A stretch of 64,000 nt of DNA, taken from contig JACKLO010000007.1 of the NCBI GenBank assembly GCA_024235915.1, forward strand, positions 1 to 64,000. Reading direction: 5' to 3'. Position 1 is the first letter of the stretch; every line of letters begins with the position of its first letter. Below the pieces are notes generated by a model. That model saw nothing but the letters and a program-made list of their open reading frames with translations, was not told the DNA's origin and made no database searches. The DNA is from Burkholderiaceae bacterium. GTDB lineage: Bacteria; Pseudomonadota; Gammaproteobacteria; Burkholderiales; Burkholderiaceae_C. A program made the translations under genes and the position numbers. Positions 39,115-48,063 of this stretch are shown piece after piece.

Positions 39115-41438
39115 GTGCCGCTGGCCTTGGCGCGCTGGAACAGCGATTCCATCTGCGCCTTGCCGCTGAGGTAGGGCTTGGGCCATTCGATGGCGGTGTA
39201 GCCGATCTTTGCCGCTTCCGTCAGCGTCCAGGCCGGGTTGGCCAGGTGCGGCCGTGCCACGGCGCAGAGGTCGGCGCGGCCGCTGGCGATGATGCTGTTG
39301 ACGTGGTCGGCCTCGCTGATGGCGCCCACGGCCATGGTCGGAATGCCAGCCTCCTGGCGGATGCGGTCGGCGAACGGTGTCTGGTACATGCGGCCGTAGG
39401 TCGGCTTCTGGTCGGCACTCACCTGGCCGGAGCTGCAGTCGATCAGGTCGGCGCCGGCGGCCTTGAAGGCAAGGGCGATCTCCACCGCGTCGGCCGGTGT
39501 GATGCCGCCCTCGACCCAGTCGTGCGCCGAGATGCGCACCGAGACCGGCAGGTGGTCGGGCCACGCGGCGCGCACGGCGGCAAAGACCTCCAGCGGGAAG
39601 CGCAGGCGGTTGGCCAGCGTGCCGCCGTAATCGTCGTTCCGCCTGTTGGTCAGCGGCGAGATGAAGCTCGACAACAGGTAGCCGTGTGCGCAGTGCAGTT
39701 CCAGCCAGTCGAAGCCGGCCTCGGCCGCGCGGCGCGTGGCGGCGACGAAGTCATCCCGTACGCGGTCCATGTCGGCGCGGGTCATCGCGCGGGGCACCTG
39801 GCCATCGTCCAGATAGGGCAGGGCAGATGCTGCCAGCAGCGGCCAGTTGTCGGCAGGCAAGGGGCGGTCGGCGCCGGTGTGCTCCCAGGGCGCATTGGTG
39901 GAGCCTTTCGGCCCGGCGTGCCCGATCTGGACGGCGATCTTCGCGTCGGTCTCACGGTGCACGTAGTCCACGATGCGGCGCCACGCGTCGCGCTGCGCGT
40001 CGTTCCACAGGCCGGGGCAGCCTGGGGTGATGCGCGCGTCGGGGCTGGTGCAGGTCATCTCCGCCACCACCATGGCCGCACCACCCATGGCACGGGCGCC
40101 CAGGTGCACCAGGTGGTACTCGCCGGGCAGTCCGTCGGTGCAGCGGTACTGCGCCATCGGGCTGACGACCACGCGGTTCTTCAGCGTGATGCCGCGCAGG
40201 TGCCAGGGTGTGAACATCGGCGGCACAGGCTGCGTTCCGCTGAGGCCGGCGTGTTGCGCCAGCCAGCGTTCGTAGCCTTCCAGCCAGCCGGCGTCGCGCA
40301 GACGCAGGTTCTCGTGGCTGATGCGCTGGCTGCGCGTGAGCAGGCTGTACATGAACTGCTCCGGCTCCAGCGTGTCGCAGTAACGCTGGCCGCAGACCTC
40401 AAACCATTCCATCGCGTTCCAGGCGGCGTTCTGCAGCCGCAGCACGTCGATGCGGCGGTGTGCCTGGTACTCGGCCAGCAGCGCCGGCATGTGGGCCTCC
40501 GTGTCCGGCGTCTCCTTGAACAATCGTGTGAGCTCGATGGCGTCTTCGATCGCCAGCTTGGTGCCCGAGCCGATGGCGAAGTGGGCGGTGTGCACCGCGT
40601 CGCCCATCAGCACCACGTGGCTGCGGCCGTTGTGCAGCGACCATTGATCGCAGGTCACACGCTGGAAGTTGAGCCAGGCGCTGCCGCGCAGGTGGCGGGC
40701 GTTGCTCAGCAGCTTCTCGCCCTGCAGGTTGGCCGCGAATAGCTGTTCGCAGAAGGCGATCGAGTCGTCCACGCCCGCCTTGTCCAGGCCATGCGCCTGC
40801 CAGACGTGTTCGGGGCATTCGACGATGAAGGTGGCGGTCTCCTCGTCGAACTTGTAGACGTGGGCCTGGAACCAGCCGTGCTCGGTCTTCTCGAACAGGA
40901 AGGTGAAGGCGTCGTACTGCTTCTTGGTGCCCAGCCAGATGTAGCGGTTCGGGCGTGTGACGATGTCTGGCTGGAAGACGGCCGCATGCTTGCTGCGCAC
41001 GCGCGAGTTGATGCCGTCGCTGGCCACGATGAGGTCGGCGTCGGGGTAGTCGGCGTCGGGACTTCCGCTTTCGAGACCGGCCTCGGTCTCGAACACCAGC
41101 TTCACGCCCAGCTGTTCGCAGCGCGCCTGCAGGATGTTGAGCAGCTTCTTGCGTCCGATGCCCACGAAGCCGTGGCCGCCGCTGCGGATCGTGCGGCCCT
41201 TGAAATGCAGCTCGATGTCGTCCCAGTGGTTGAAGGCCTGCTCGATCTCGGCGGCGGTGGGCGCGTCCCACTGGCGCATGTTGTCCATGGTCGCGTCGGA
41301 GAACACCACGCCCCAGCCGAAGGTGTCGTAGGGCCGGTTGCGCTCGACGACGGTGATGTCGTGCGCCGGGTCGAGCTGCTTCATCAGCAGCGCAAAGTAC
41401 AAGCCGGCGGGGCCGCCGCCGATGCAGACGATGTTCAT
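39111..41438 (-). CDS. abmA: Fused FAD monooxygenase / OYE-like reductase (2-aminobenzoyl-CoA monooxygenase/reductase or salicylyl-CoA 5-hydroxylase)
   Basis: This 775-aa two-domain flavoenzyme has an N-terminal FAD aromatic hydroxylase (about 1-380; IGGGPAGLYFALLMKQLDP, VLMGDAVHTAHFAIGSG). The C-terminal old-yellow-enzyme FMN domain (about 395-765) shows VVSPMAQYRC, IGHAGPKGST, ELHCAHGYLLSSF and YQTPFADRIR. This exact fusion is known from 2-aminobenzoyl-CoA monooxygenase/reductase, which hydroxylates and then hydrogenates the ring of the CoA ester, and from salicylyl-CoA 5-hydroxylase-like proteins. The two cannot be told apart by eye. No aryl-CoA ligase is in the window, so the substrate must be activated elsewhere. 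GAGGAG precedes the ATG. Confidence 0.9.
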   Translation of the reverse strand: MNIVCIGGGPAGLYFALLMKQLDPAHDITVVERNRPYDTFGWGVVFSDATMDNMRQWDAPTAAEIEQAFNHWDDIELHFKGRTIRSGGHGFVGIGRKKLLNILQARCEQLGVKLVFETEAGLESGSPDADYPDADLIVASDGINSRVRSKHAAVFQPDIVTRPNRYIWLGTKKQYDAFTFLFEKTEHGWFQAHVYKFDEETATFIVECPEHVWQAHGLDKAGVDDSIAFCEQLFAANLQGEKLLSNARHLRGSAWLNFQRVTCDQWSLHNGRSHVVLMGDAVHTAHFAIGSGTKLAIEDAIELTRLFKETPDTEAHMPALLAEYQAHRRIDVLRLQNAAWNAMEWFEVCGQRYCDTLEPEQFMYSLLTRSQRISHENLRLRDAGWLEGYERWLAQHAGLSGTQPVPPMFTPWHLRGITLKNRVVVSPMAQYRCTDGLPGEYHLVHLGARAMGGAAMVVAEMTCTSPDARITPGCPGLWNDAQRDAWRRIVDYVHRETDAKIAVQIGHAGPKGSTNAPWEHTGADRPLPADNWPLLAASALPYLDDGQVPRAMTRADMDRVRDDFVAATRRAAEAGFDWLELHCAHGYLLSSFISPLTNRRNDDYGGTLANRLRFPLEVFAAVRAAWPDHLPVSVRISAHDWVEGGITPADAVEIALAFKAAGADLIDCSSGQVSADQKPTYGRMYQTPFADRIRQEAGIPTMAVGAISEADHVNSIIASGRADLCAVARPHLANPAWTLTEAAKIGYTAIEWPKPYLSGKAQMESLFQRAKASGT

Positions 41439-41462
41439 CCGGATCTCCTCGGTGTGGTAAAT

Positions 41463-41491
41463 ACTTTAGAACTAAAGTGTTTCCGAGACAA
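41463..41491 (-). promoter_or_regulatory. Predicted sigma-70 promoter of the abmA operon, overlapped by a MarR-type operator
   Basis: On the minus strand TTGTCT (41486-41491) and TAAAGT (41463-41468) are 17 bp apart, about 25-50 bp upstream of the abmA ATG. The perfect palindrome ACTTTAGAACTAAAGT (41463-41478, 7-bp arms around AA) covers the -10 element. A repressor bound there would block RNA polymerase. The MarR protein of the same operon is the obvious candidate. Confidence 0.72.
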
Positions 41492-41752
41492 GCGCCGGAT
41501 CGGCATGCGGCGCGTTCGTGAAGCGACCGCGCAGCAGCCATGCGCGTCGATCTGCACGTCGACCTGTGCGCCGAAAGCGCGAGCGGAGCGGCGCCAGACA
41601 GCGTGTGCGGTCGCAAGGGCACGGCATGGGTGGCGCATGCGGCAATGCGGTCGTGACCGTGGCGACGCACGAGCGACCGTCGCCGGCGCAGTTGCGTGGC
41701 GGGAAAACCTCGTTTTCAGCGCGAAAAACGCGCTGTTTGCCTGTCGCAGTGC
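41492..41752. other. Intergenic region between abmA and the HU-like gene
   Basis: No convincing gene is seen. The only clear structure is a hairpin at 41717-41735 (CAGCGCG, loop AAAAA, CGCGCTG) of unknown role. It lies about 95 bp before the HU-like ATG. Confidence 0.5.
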
Positions 41753-41780
41753 TTCCAAGCGCGAAAGAAGTGCCTAGAAT
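41753..41780 (+). promoter_or_regulatory. Probable promoter of the HU/H1-like gene
   Basis: TTCCAA (41753-41758) and TAGAAT (41775-41780) are 16 bp apart. They give a start site about 40 bp before the ATG at 41830. The -10 is good and the -35 weak. Confidence 0.45.
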
Positions 41781-41829
41781 TCGCATGCCCGTGGATTCGG
41801 GTGAATTCCACTCAAAAGGACACACACAC

Positions 41830-42288
41830 ATGGCAACTGCGAAGAAGGCGGCGGCTCCCGCCAAGAAGGCTGCGAAGGCAGCTCCTGCGAAGAAGGCCGC
41901 TGCGCCGGCGAAGAAGGCTGCCGCAGCGCCGAAGGCTGCTGCCAAGGCCGCTGCGCCGAAGGCCGCGCCCAAGGCCATCAAGACGGTGTTCAACAAGACC
42001 AGCCTGGCCGCTCACCTGGCCGAACTGGCAGCCGTCGAAGTCAAGCACGTCAAGTCCGTGCTGGCCTCGCTGGAAAGCACCATCGCCGCCTCGCTGAGCA
42101 AGAAGGGTCTGGGCTCCTTCACGATGCCGGGTCTGTTCAAGATCAACGTGAACCACGTGCCGGCCAAGAAGGCGCGCAAGGGCATCGACCCGTTCACCAA
42201 GCAAGAGCGCACGTTTGCCGCCAAGCCGGCCAGCGTGAAGGTGAAGGTCCGCCCGATGAAGAAGCTCAAGGACGCCGCGTCGAGCTGA
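41830..42288 (+). CDS. HU-like nucleoid protein with histone-H1-like Ala/Lys-rich N-terminus
   Basis: The 152-aa basic protein starts with about 50 residues of AAPAKKAA-type repeats, similar to histone H1 tails and to Bordetella BpH2-like proteins. An HU/IHF-like domain follows (about 54-150): NKTSLAAHLAELAAVEVKHV, FTMPGLFKINV and KVKVRPMKKLKDA. It should bind DNA non-specifically, with the tail modulating compaction. AAAGGA precedes the ATG. It is a single-gene unit with a promoter and strong terminator. Confidence 0.9.
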   Translation: MATAKKAAAPAKKAAKAAPAKKAAAPAKKAAAAPKAAAKAAAPKAAPKAIKTVFNKTSLAAHLAELAAVEVKHVKSVLASLESTIAASLSKKGLGSFTMPGLFKINVNHVPAKKARKGIDPFTKQERTFAAKPASVKVKVRPMKKLKDAASS

Positions 42289-42310
42289 TCGGCGCACGCC
42301 TTCGTGACAA

Positions 42311-42335
42311 CGGCCGCCTTCGGGCGGCCGTTTTT
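42311..42335 (+). terminator. Intrinsic terminator of the HU/H1-like gene
   Basis: CGGCCGCC, the tetraloop TTCG and GGCGGCCG form a perfect 8-bp stem followed by TTTTT, 22 bp after the stop codon. Confidence 0.95.
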
Positions 42336-42415
42336 CTGGGTGCTTGCGCTGCGGCCTGATGGGCTCTGGTGTGGGCGCGCGCCGCACCCACGGCCTCGCG
42401 GAGCTCGGCCGCTTC

Positions 42416-42458
42416 GGCAGGCGAGAAACAATCCGCAGGGGCTGTTTCTCGTCCTGCC
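42416..42458 (-). repeat. Stop-abutting palindrome, copy 3
   Basis: On the minus strand GGCAGG(A)CGAGAAACA pairs with TGTTTCTCGCCTGCC. The loop region contains CCCTGCGGA. The unpaired A is at the same place as in copies 1 and 2. The element starts at the base directly after the TGA (42459-42461) of the GspE-like gene, in that gene's sense orientation. The innermost four pairs are weaker than in copies 1 and 2. Confidence 0.82.
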
Positions 42459-44996
42459 TCAGCCATTGCTGCCGGCGCGGACCTCTTCGATGGTGGTCAC
42501 GCCTTGCAGCACCTTTTCGATGCCGTCCTGGCGCAGGCTGCGCAGGCCTTCGTTCATTGCCAGGCTCAGCACCTCCTCGGCGCGGGCGCCGGACTGGATC
42601 AGGCGCTTGATGCCGCGCGTCACCGTCATCAGTTCGTGCAGGGCCACGCGACCCTTGAAACCCGTGTGGTCGCAGGCACTGCAGCCCTTGGCATGGTGCA
42701 GGCGCAACCGGCCATCCTGGGCGTGGCGTGCGGTCCAACTGGCCAGCAGGTCGGCCTTGGCAGGGCGGGTTTCCGCGTCGGGCCAGGCGTGCAGCCAGTC
42801 GTCGGCCAGTTCGTCGATCTCCGCTTCGCTGGCAGGCTGTGCGCTCACGCACTTGGGGCACAGCCGGCGCACCAGGCGCTGGGCCAGCACACCCAGCAGT
42901 GAATCGGCGAAGTTGAACGGGTCCATGCCCATGTCCAGCAGCCGGGTCACGGTTTCCGCGGCACTGTTGGTGTGCAGCGTCGACAGCACCAGGTGGCCCG
43001 TGAGCGAAGCCTCGATCGCGGTCTGCGCCGTTTCTTCGTCACGGATTTCACCGACCATGATCACGTCCGGGTCGGCGCGCAGGAAGGCGCGCAGGGCCTT
43101 GGCGAAGGTCCAGTCAATACGGGGGTTGACCTGCACCTGGCGCAGGCCGGACTGCGTGATTTCGACGGGATCCTCGGCCGTCCAGATCTTGCGTTCGGGC
43201 GTGTTGATGAAGGACAACGCGGAATGCAGCGTCGTGGTCTTGCCCGAACCGGTAGGCCCCACGCAAAGCACCATGCCGTAGGGGCGCTTCATCACCGACT
43301 TCATGCCTTCGAGGTTGGCGTCGCTGAACCCGAGCTTTTCCATGGGCAGCGGCCGCGCCGAACTCAGCAGGCGCAGCACGGCATCCTCGAGGTTGTTCTG
43401 CGTCGGGATCGTTGCCAGGCGCAGTTCGAGCTTGGAGCCGGTGTGGAACTTGCTGAAGGCGATCTTGCCGTCCTGCGGCTTGCGACGCTCGGAGATGTCG
43501 AGGTCGCACATGATCTTCAGCCGCGCAATCACGGCCGAGCGGTAGGTGTAGGGCAGCTCCAGGTAAGGCTTGAGCTGGCCGTCGCGGCGGAAGCGGATGC
43601 GGACCTTTTCCCGGTTGCCCGGGCACTCGATGTGGATGTCCGACACCGATTGCGCCTGCGCGTCCAGGATCATCTTGTTGATCAGGCGCACCAGCGAGTT
43701 GTCGCTCTGCGCGATCTGCGCCTCTTCCAGTTCCGGCGGTGCGTCCAGGCTGTCCTGCTGTTCCAGCGTGGCCAGCAGTTCGCGGGCGTCCAGCGGGTCA
43801 GGTGCCGGTGCCGGCGCGTTGCCGCGGCGCAGTTCGTCGCCCGGCAGCCAGGCGCCCACACCCAGGCGGTCATAGGCACGTTCCAGTGCCGCGCCCACCT
43901 CGGTCGGGTCTGCCAGCACGGGCACGACCTTCATCTGGGCCACGAATTCCACCTCGTCGATGGCGTCGCGCCGGCCCGGGTCGTCCAGCGCCACCACCAG
44001 GCGCCCGCCACGCAGCATCAAGGGCACGACCGCGCGGCGTTCTGCCACGGCGTGCGGCAGACGGGCCACCGCCTGGGGATCGAAGGCGTAGGCCTTCAAG
44101 TCCACCATCGGGTAGCCCATCTTGCGCGACAGGGCCGACTGCAGCTTCTCGCGCGTGACCACGCCCTTGCGCACCAGCAGTTCGCCCAGTGGGATGCCGC
44201 GCTCGTCGTGCTGCTGGCGCAGGGCGTCTTCCAACTGGCGCTCGGTGATGTAGCCCATGGCCATCAGCGCCTCGCCGATGCGCACCATGGGCATGCTGCC
44301 CTGCTGTTCCAGCGCCTCGGCCAGCTGGTCGGCGGTGACCACCTTGCGCAGCAGCAGCACGTCGCCGATGCGGCGGGAGCGCAGCTGGCTCTGTTGTTCC
44401 AGGGCATCGTCCAGATCACCCGGCGTGGTGGCTTCGAAGCCCAGCAGCACCTCACCGATCTTGGGGCCGATCTCGACCACGGCGCAGGCGCTGCGCGGCA
44501 GGAACAGGCGGCGCACGCTGCCAATGGCGTCCAGTGGCTCGAACAGGTAGTGCCCCCAGGCCTCTTCAACCGCGGCCACCGTGGTGCCGGAAATCTGGCT
44601 GCCGTCGTGGAAGCGGATCCGGTACGGCAGTTGCGGCCGGTCGTTCAGCGGGTGCCCGTCTTCCACGCAGGGCGTGCCTGGCAGCGGCGACAACGGCTTG
44701 GCCAGCGTCAGGCGCCGGAACTGGCTGAGCCGCAGCTTCAGCGGCTGGCGCATGTTGGGCGCGAGCAGCTCAATCTCGTCGCTTTCAGGCCGGAAGCTGA
44801 CCAGTTGCCCCGGCATGGTCTTGCCGTTGAGGCCTTCGACCACACAGACGTCGGGCACCAGCGGCCGCATTGGCTGCGGGTAGCAGGCCAGCGGCGGCGT
44901 GGGCCACAGGTAGCTGGCCGCCTCGGCCGAGGGTGAGTCACCAGCAGGGTCGTCGGTCGGGACGAGGCTCAGCGGCGGATGCGACAGGTCGGACAT
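42459..44996 (-). CDS. GspE/PilB-type secretion/assembly ATPase with MshEN-like c-di-GMP-binding repeats
   Basis: The 845-aa ATPase has an N-terminal beta-rich region (1-180) and then at least three MshEN-type motifs (about 195-300: RIGDVLLLRKVVTADQLAEA, RIGEALMAMGYITERQLEDA, PLGELLVRKGVVTREKLQSA), known in MshE to bind c-di-GMP. The ATPase core has Walker A GPTGSGKTTT (K586), the Asp box DPDVIMVGEIRDEET and the His box STLHTNSA. A zinc-binding CPKC and CSACDHTGF pair is near the C-terminus. It would power type II secretion or type IV pilus assembly. No pilus or secretion partner genes are adjacent, so it is an orphan. Confidence 0.88.
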   Translation of the reverse strand: MSDLSHPPLSLVPTDDPAGDSPSAEAASYLWPTPPLACYPQPMRPLVPDVCVVEGLNGKTMPGQLVSFRPESDEIELLAPNMRQPLKLRLSQFRRLTLAKPLSPLPGTPCVEDGHPLNDRPQLPYRIRFHDGSQISGTTVAAVEEAWGHYLFEPLDAIGSVRRLFLPRSACAVVEIGPKIGEVLLGFEATTPGDLDDALEQQSQLRSRRIGDVLLLRKVVTADQLAEALEQQGSMPMVRIGEALMAMGYITERQLEDALRQQHDERGIPLGELLVRKGVVTREKLQSALSRKMGYPMVDLKAYAFDPQAVARLPHAVAERRAVVPLMLRGGRLVVALDDPGRRDAIDEVEFVAQMKVVPVLADPTEVGAALERAYDRLGVGAWLPGDELRRGNAPAPAPDPLDARELLATLEQQDSLDAPPELEEAQIAQSDNSLVRLINKMILDAQAQSVSDIHIECPGNREKVRIRFRRDGQLKPYLELPYTYRSAVIARLKIMCDLDISERRKPQDGKIAFSKFHTGSKLELRLATIPTQNNLEDAVLRLLSSARPLPMEKLGFSDANLEGMKSVMKRPYGMVLCVGPTGSGKTTTLHSALSFINTPERKIWTAEDPVEITQSGLRQVQVNPRIDWTFAKALRAFLRADPDVIMVGEIRDEETAQTAIEASLTGHLVLSTLHTNSAAETVTRLLDMGMDPFNFADSLLGVLAQRLVRRLCPKCVSAQPASEAEIDELADDWLHAWPDAETRPAKADLLASWTARHAQDGRLRLHHAKGCSACDHTGFKGRVALHELMTVTRGIKRLIQSGARAEEVLSLAMNEGLRSLRQDGIEKVLQGVTTIEEVRAGSNG

Positions 44997-45075
44997 CTTG
45001 AATGGCTCCGCCCGGCTCGGAGTGGGAGCCAGGATCAGCCCATCGTAGAGATCGCCGCCGGTGTTGATCGGTGGA

Positions 45076-45099
45076 ATACGGGCCGCTGCGGCCCGCTAT
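45076..45099 (-). terminator. Weak hairpin after the TRAP permease operon
   Basis: CGGGCC and GGCCCG form a stem around GCTGC, extended by ATA/TAT across one bulged C. It lies about 70 bp past the dctM stop. Only a short AT tail follows on the minus strand. Confidence 0.4.
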
Positions 45100-45170
45100 T
45101 TCTCACCGATGCCCGTCAGTCATGCGCTTCTGCGGCGCCGATCCATCCGGCCAGCCGCTCGTGCGCGCGC

Positions 45171-46472
45171 TCAGCGGCGCATCTGCGCCGGCAGCCAGGT
45201 CACGATCTCCGGCACCGCGTACACCAGGGCACAGGCCAGCACCATGAGGCCGAAGAACGGCAGCGTCACGCGCGCGATCCAGGCGATGTCGCGGCCAGTC
45301 ATGCCTTGCAGCACGAAGAGGTTGAAGCCCACCGGCGGCGTGATCTGCGCCATCTCCACCACGATCACGATGAAGATGCCGAACCAGATCAGGTCGATGC
45401 CGGCGGCCTGCACCGTGGGCAGGATCACACCCATGGTCAGCACCACCATCGAGATGCCGTCCAGGAAACAACCCAGCACGATGTAGAAGGCCGCCAGCGC
45501 CAGCAGCAGCTGCCACGGTGCGAGGCCCAGGCCACCGATCCATTCCGCCAGGTGACGCGGCAGGCCGATGTAACCCATCGACAGCGTCAGGAAGGCGGCA
45601 CCGGCCAGGATCAGCGCGATCATGCAGTACAGACGAACGCCCCCGAGCAGCGAGTCGCGGAAGGTGGCCCAGGTCAGCGAGCCTTGCGCGCCGGAGATGA
45701 CCAGCGCACCCACCACCCCCAGCGCCGCCGCTTCGGTGGCGGTGGCGATGCCACCGTAGATGCTGCCCAGCACCGCGGCGATCAGCAGCAGCACCGGGAT
45801 CAGGTGCCGCGATTCCTTCAGCTTGCCCGTCAGCGTGAGTCTGCCGTCGGCCGGCGGGATGCGCCCCGGGTTCAGCAGCGACCACAGGCCCAGATAGCCG
45901 GAGAACAGCGCCGCGAGCATCAGCCCTGGCAGCACGCCCGCCACGAACAGCTGAGCGATCGACACCTCGGCCGAGACGCCGTAGACGATCATGATGATGG
46001 ACGGCGGAATCAGCAGCCCCAGCGTGCCGGCACCCGCGAGCGAACCGACGACGATGGCGTCGGGATAACCGCGGCGCTTGAGCTCCGGCAGGCTCATCTT
46101 GCCGATGGTGGCCACGGTGGCGGCACTCGAACCCGACACCGCGGCGAAGATGGTGCAGCCCACCACGTTGGTGTGCAGCAGGCGCCCGGGCAGGGCCTGC
46201 ATCCAGGGTGCCAGGCCGCGGAACATGTCGTTGGACAGCCGGGTGCGGAAGAGGATCTCGCCCATCCACACGAACAGTGGCAGCGCCGTCAGCGTCCAGC
46301 TGCTGGCGCTGCCCCAGATCGTCACCGACATCGCATCGCCCGCGGGCCGGCTGCTGAACAGCTGCATGCCGATCCAGGCAACCCCGGACAGTGTCAGGCC
46401 GATCCAGACCCCGCTGCCCAGGATGAGAAACAGGCTGACGATGAGCAGGCCGGTGATGGCGAGGTCACTCAT
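45171..46472 (-). CDS. dctM: TRAP transporter large permease (DctM)
   Basis: The 433-aa membrane protein has about twelve hydrophobic segments and DctM signatures (FVWMGEILFRT, AVSGSSAATVATIG, GTLGLLIPPSIIMIVYG, EMAQITPPVGFNLFVLQG). It forms the ion-coupled transport channel. The ATG at 46472 overlaps the dctQ stop by 8 bp. Confidence 0.93.
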   Translation of the reverse strand: MSDLAITGLLIVSLFLILGSGVWIGLTLSGVAWIGMQLFSSRPAGDAMSVTIWGSASSWTLTALPLFVWMGEILFRTRLSNDMFRGLAPWMQALPGRLLHTNVVGCTIFAAVSGSSAATVATIGKMSLPELKRRGYPDAIVVGSLAGAGTLGLLIPPSIIMIVYGVSAEVSIAQLFVAGVLPGLMLAALFSGYLGLWSLLNPGRIPPADGRLTLTGKLKESRHLIPVLLLIAAVLGSIYGGIATATEAAALGVVGALVISGAQGSLTWATFRDSLLGGVRLYCMIALILAGAAFLTLSMGYIGLPRHLAEWIGGLGLAPWQLLLALAAFYIVLGCFLDGISMVVLTMGVILPTVQAAGIDLIWFGIFIVIVVEMAQITPPVGFNLFVLQGMTGRDIAWIARVTLPFFGLMVLACALVYAVPEIVTWLPAQMRR

Positions 46473-46980
46473 TGCGCAGCGCCTCGTCCGGTGTGGCGTG
46501 CGAGCGCTTGCCCAGAGCTTCCAGCACCAGTTCATCGATGAAGGCCACCAGCAGGATCAGGCTGCCAGCGGCCATGCTCAGCTGCGGGATCCACAGCGGC
46601 GTGGCGTCGTTGCTGGTGGAGATGTCGTGGAACAGGTGCGACTGCCAGGACAACCGCACGGCGTAGAAGGCCGCAAGCCCGGCCAACAGCGTGCCCGCGG
46701 CCAGCGCCCAGAGTTCCATCGCACGCCGCGCCCGGCCCTGCAGTCGCAGCAGGATCAGGGTGACGCGGATGTGTTCGCCACGCTTGAAGGTGTGCGCCAG
46801 CGCCAGGAAGCCACAGGCTGCCATCAGGTAACCGGCGTAGGCGTCTGTGCCTGGCACGTGAAAGTTCAGCTGCCGGCTGGCGATGGAGAGCAGCACCATC
46901 GCCAGCAGGCCGATCATCGCCAGCGCTGCCGCCCAGGCGGCGCCGTCGTACAGGGCATCGAGCGCGCGGCGCAACAACAC
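46465..46980 (-). CDS. dctQ: TRAP transporter small permease (DctQ)
   Basis: The 171-aa protein has four membrane helices and the DctQ pattern (NFHVPGTDAYAGYLMAACGFLALAH spans a helix; FKRGEHIRVTLIL follows). It starts with GTG at 46980, 18 bp after dctP, and its end overlaps dctM. It is the accessory membrane subunit. Confidence 0.9.
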   Translation of the reverse strand: MLLRRALDALYDGAAWAAALAMIGLLAMVLLSIASRQLNFHVPGTDAYAGYLMAACGFLALAHTFKRGEHIRVTLILLRLQGRARRAMELWALAAGTLLAGLAAFYAVRLSWQSHLFHDISTSNDATPLWIPQLSMAAGSLILLVAFIDELVLEALGKRSHATPDEALRNE

Positions 46981-46998
46981 GTCAGGCGCGGGCGATGG

Positions 46999-47976
46999 TC
47001 ACTTGCGGAAGGCGTCGATCAGGGCCTGACCCTCGGGCCCGGCCTTCTCCAGCCATTCCTTGAGCATGGTCTCGCCCACCTTCTGCAGGTCGGCCTTGAG
47101 CTGCGGTGACGGCGGCAGGATCTGCATGCCGCCGGCGCGCAGCTTGTCCAGGCTGTCGGTGTTGACCTTCTTGCTGGCGGCCAGGCCACGCGCTTCAGCG
47201 GCGACAGCGGCCTTCATCACCGCGTCCTGCGTGGCCTTGTCCAGTTTGTCGAAGGCCGCCTTGTTGACGATGACGGCGTCCTTGGGCAGCCAGGCCTGTG
47301 TGTCGTACCAGAACTTCAGGTGCTCGTAGGTCTTGGTGTCAGCGCCGGTGGAGCCGCTGGACATGTAGCTCTCCACCACACCGGTGGCCATCGCCTGGCT
47401 CAGCTCGGCCGCCTGCACCGTGACCGGCTGCGCGCCGACCAGTTCGGCGATGCGCGCGGTGGCCGGGCTGTAGGCGCGCCACTTCAGGCCCTTGAGGTCG
47501 GCGGCGCTGTTCAAGGCGCGCTTGCTGTAGATGCCTTGCGGCGGCCAGGGCACGGCGTAGAGCAGCATCATGCCTTGCTCTCCGAGCTTCTTCTGCAGCA
47601 TCGGCTTCTGCGCGGCGTACAGCTTCATCGCGCTGTCGTAGCTGTCGGCCAGGAAGGGCAGGCCGTCGGCGGCGAAGATGGGCCATTCGTTGCCGAAGTT
47701 CACGAGCAGGATCTCGCCGATCTGCGCCTGTCCGCCCTGCACGGCGCGCTTGATCTCCGGCGCCTTGAACAGCGACGCGTTGGCATGCACGGTGATCTCG
47801 AGCTTGCCGCCGCTGGCGGCCTTCACGTCGTCGGCAAAGGCCTGCAGGTTGACGCTGTGGAAGTTGGTGGCCGGGTAGGCGGCCGGCAGATCCCACTTGG
47901 TCTGGGCCATCACGGCGGGGGCCGCGGCCAGCACGGCCGCAGCGGCGGCGGCCATGACGAAATGACGCTTCTTCAT
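46999..47976 (-). CDS. dctP: TRAP transporter periplasmic substrate-binding protein (DctP family)
   Basis: The 325-aa protein has a signal peptide (MKKRHFVMAAAAAAVLAAAP) and the DctP fold with the conserved region FKAPEIKRAVQGGQAQIGEI, GIYSKRALNSAADLKGLKWR, and the TRAP arginine in that last block that binds a carboxylate. The ligand is thus an organic acid. Because the divergent operon encodes 5-oxoprolinase and pyroglutamyl peptidase, 5-oxoproline or a related lactam acid is a good candidate. This is inference from context. Confidence 0.9.
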   Translation of the reverse strand: MKKRHFVMAAAAAAVLAAAPAVMAQTKWDLPAAYPATNFHSVNLQAFADDVKAASGGKLEITVHANASLFKAPEIKRAVQGGQAQIGEILLVNFGNEWPIFAADGLPFLADSYDSAMKLYAAQKPMLQKKLGEQGMMLLYAVPWPPQGIYSKRALNSAADLKGLKWRAYSPATARIAELVGAQPVTVQAAELSQAMATGVVESYMSSGSTGADTKTYEHLKFWYDTQAWLPKDAVIVNKAAFDKLDKATQDAVMKAAVAAEARGLAASKKVNTDSLDKLRAGGMQILPPSPQLKADLQKVGETMLKEWLEKAGPEGQALIDAFRK

Positions 47977-48015
47977 CGGGACAGGCTCCTCATGGTTTGC
48001 GAGCGGGGGCGTTGC

Positions 48016-48045
48016 AGTCTAGAAATCTTGCCGGTAAATTGTCAA
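48016..48045 (-). promoter_or_regulatory. Sigma-70 promoter of the TRAP operon
   Basis: On the minus strand TTGACA (48040-48045, perfect consensus) and TAGACT (48016-48021) are 18 bp apart. They predict a start near 48009, about 33 nt before the dctP ATG. The region is AT-rich relative to its surroundings and is shared with the divergent regulator gene. Confidence 0.7.
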
Positions 48046-48063
48046 TAAATCTTCAGCGTTTCG

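Noticed and set aside
41780..41815. Two GAATTC sites about 30 bp apart just before the HU-like gene
   Set aside because: Short restriction-type palindromes without further symmetry; likely coincidental within the 5' leader.
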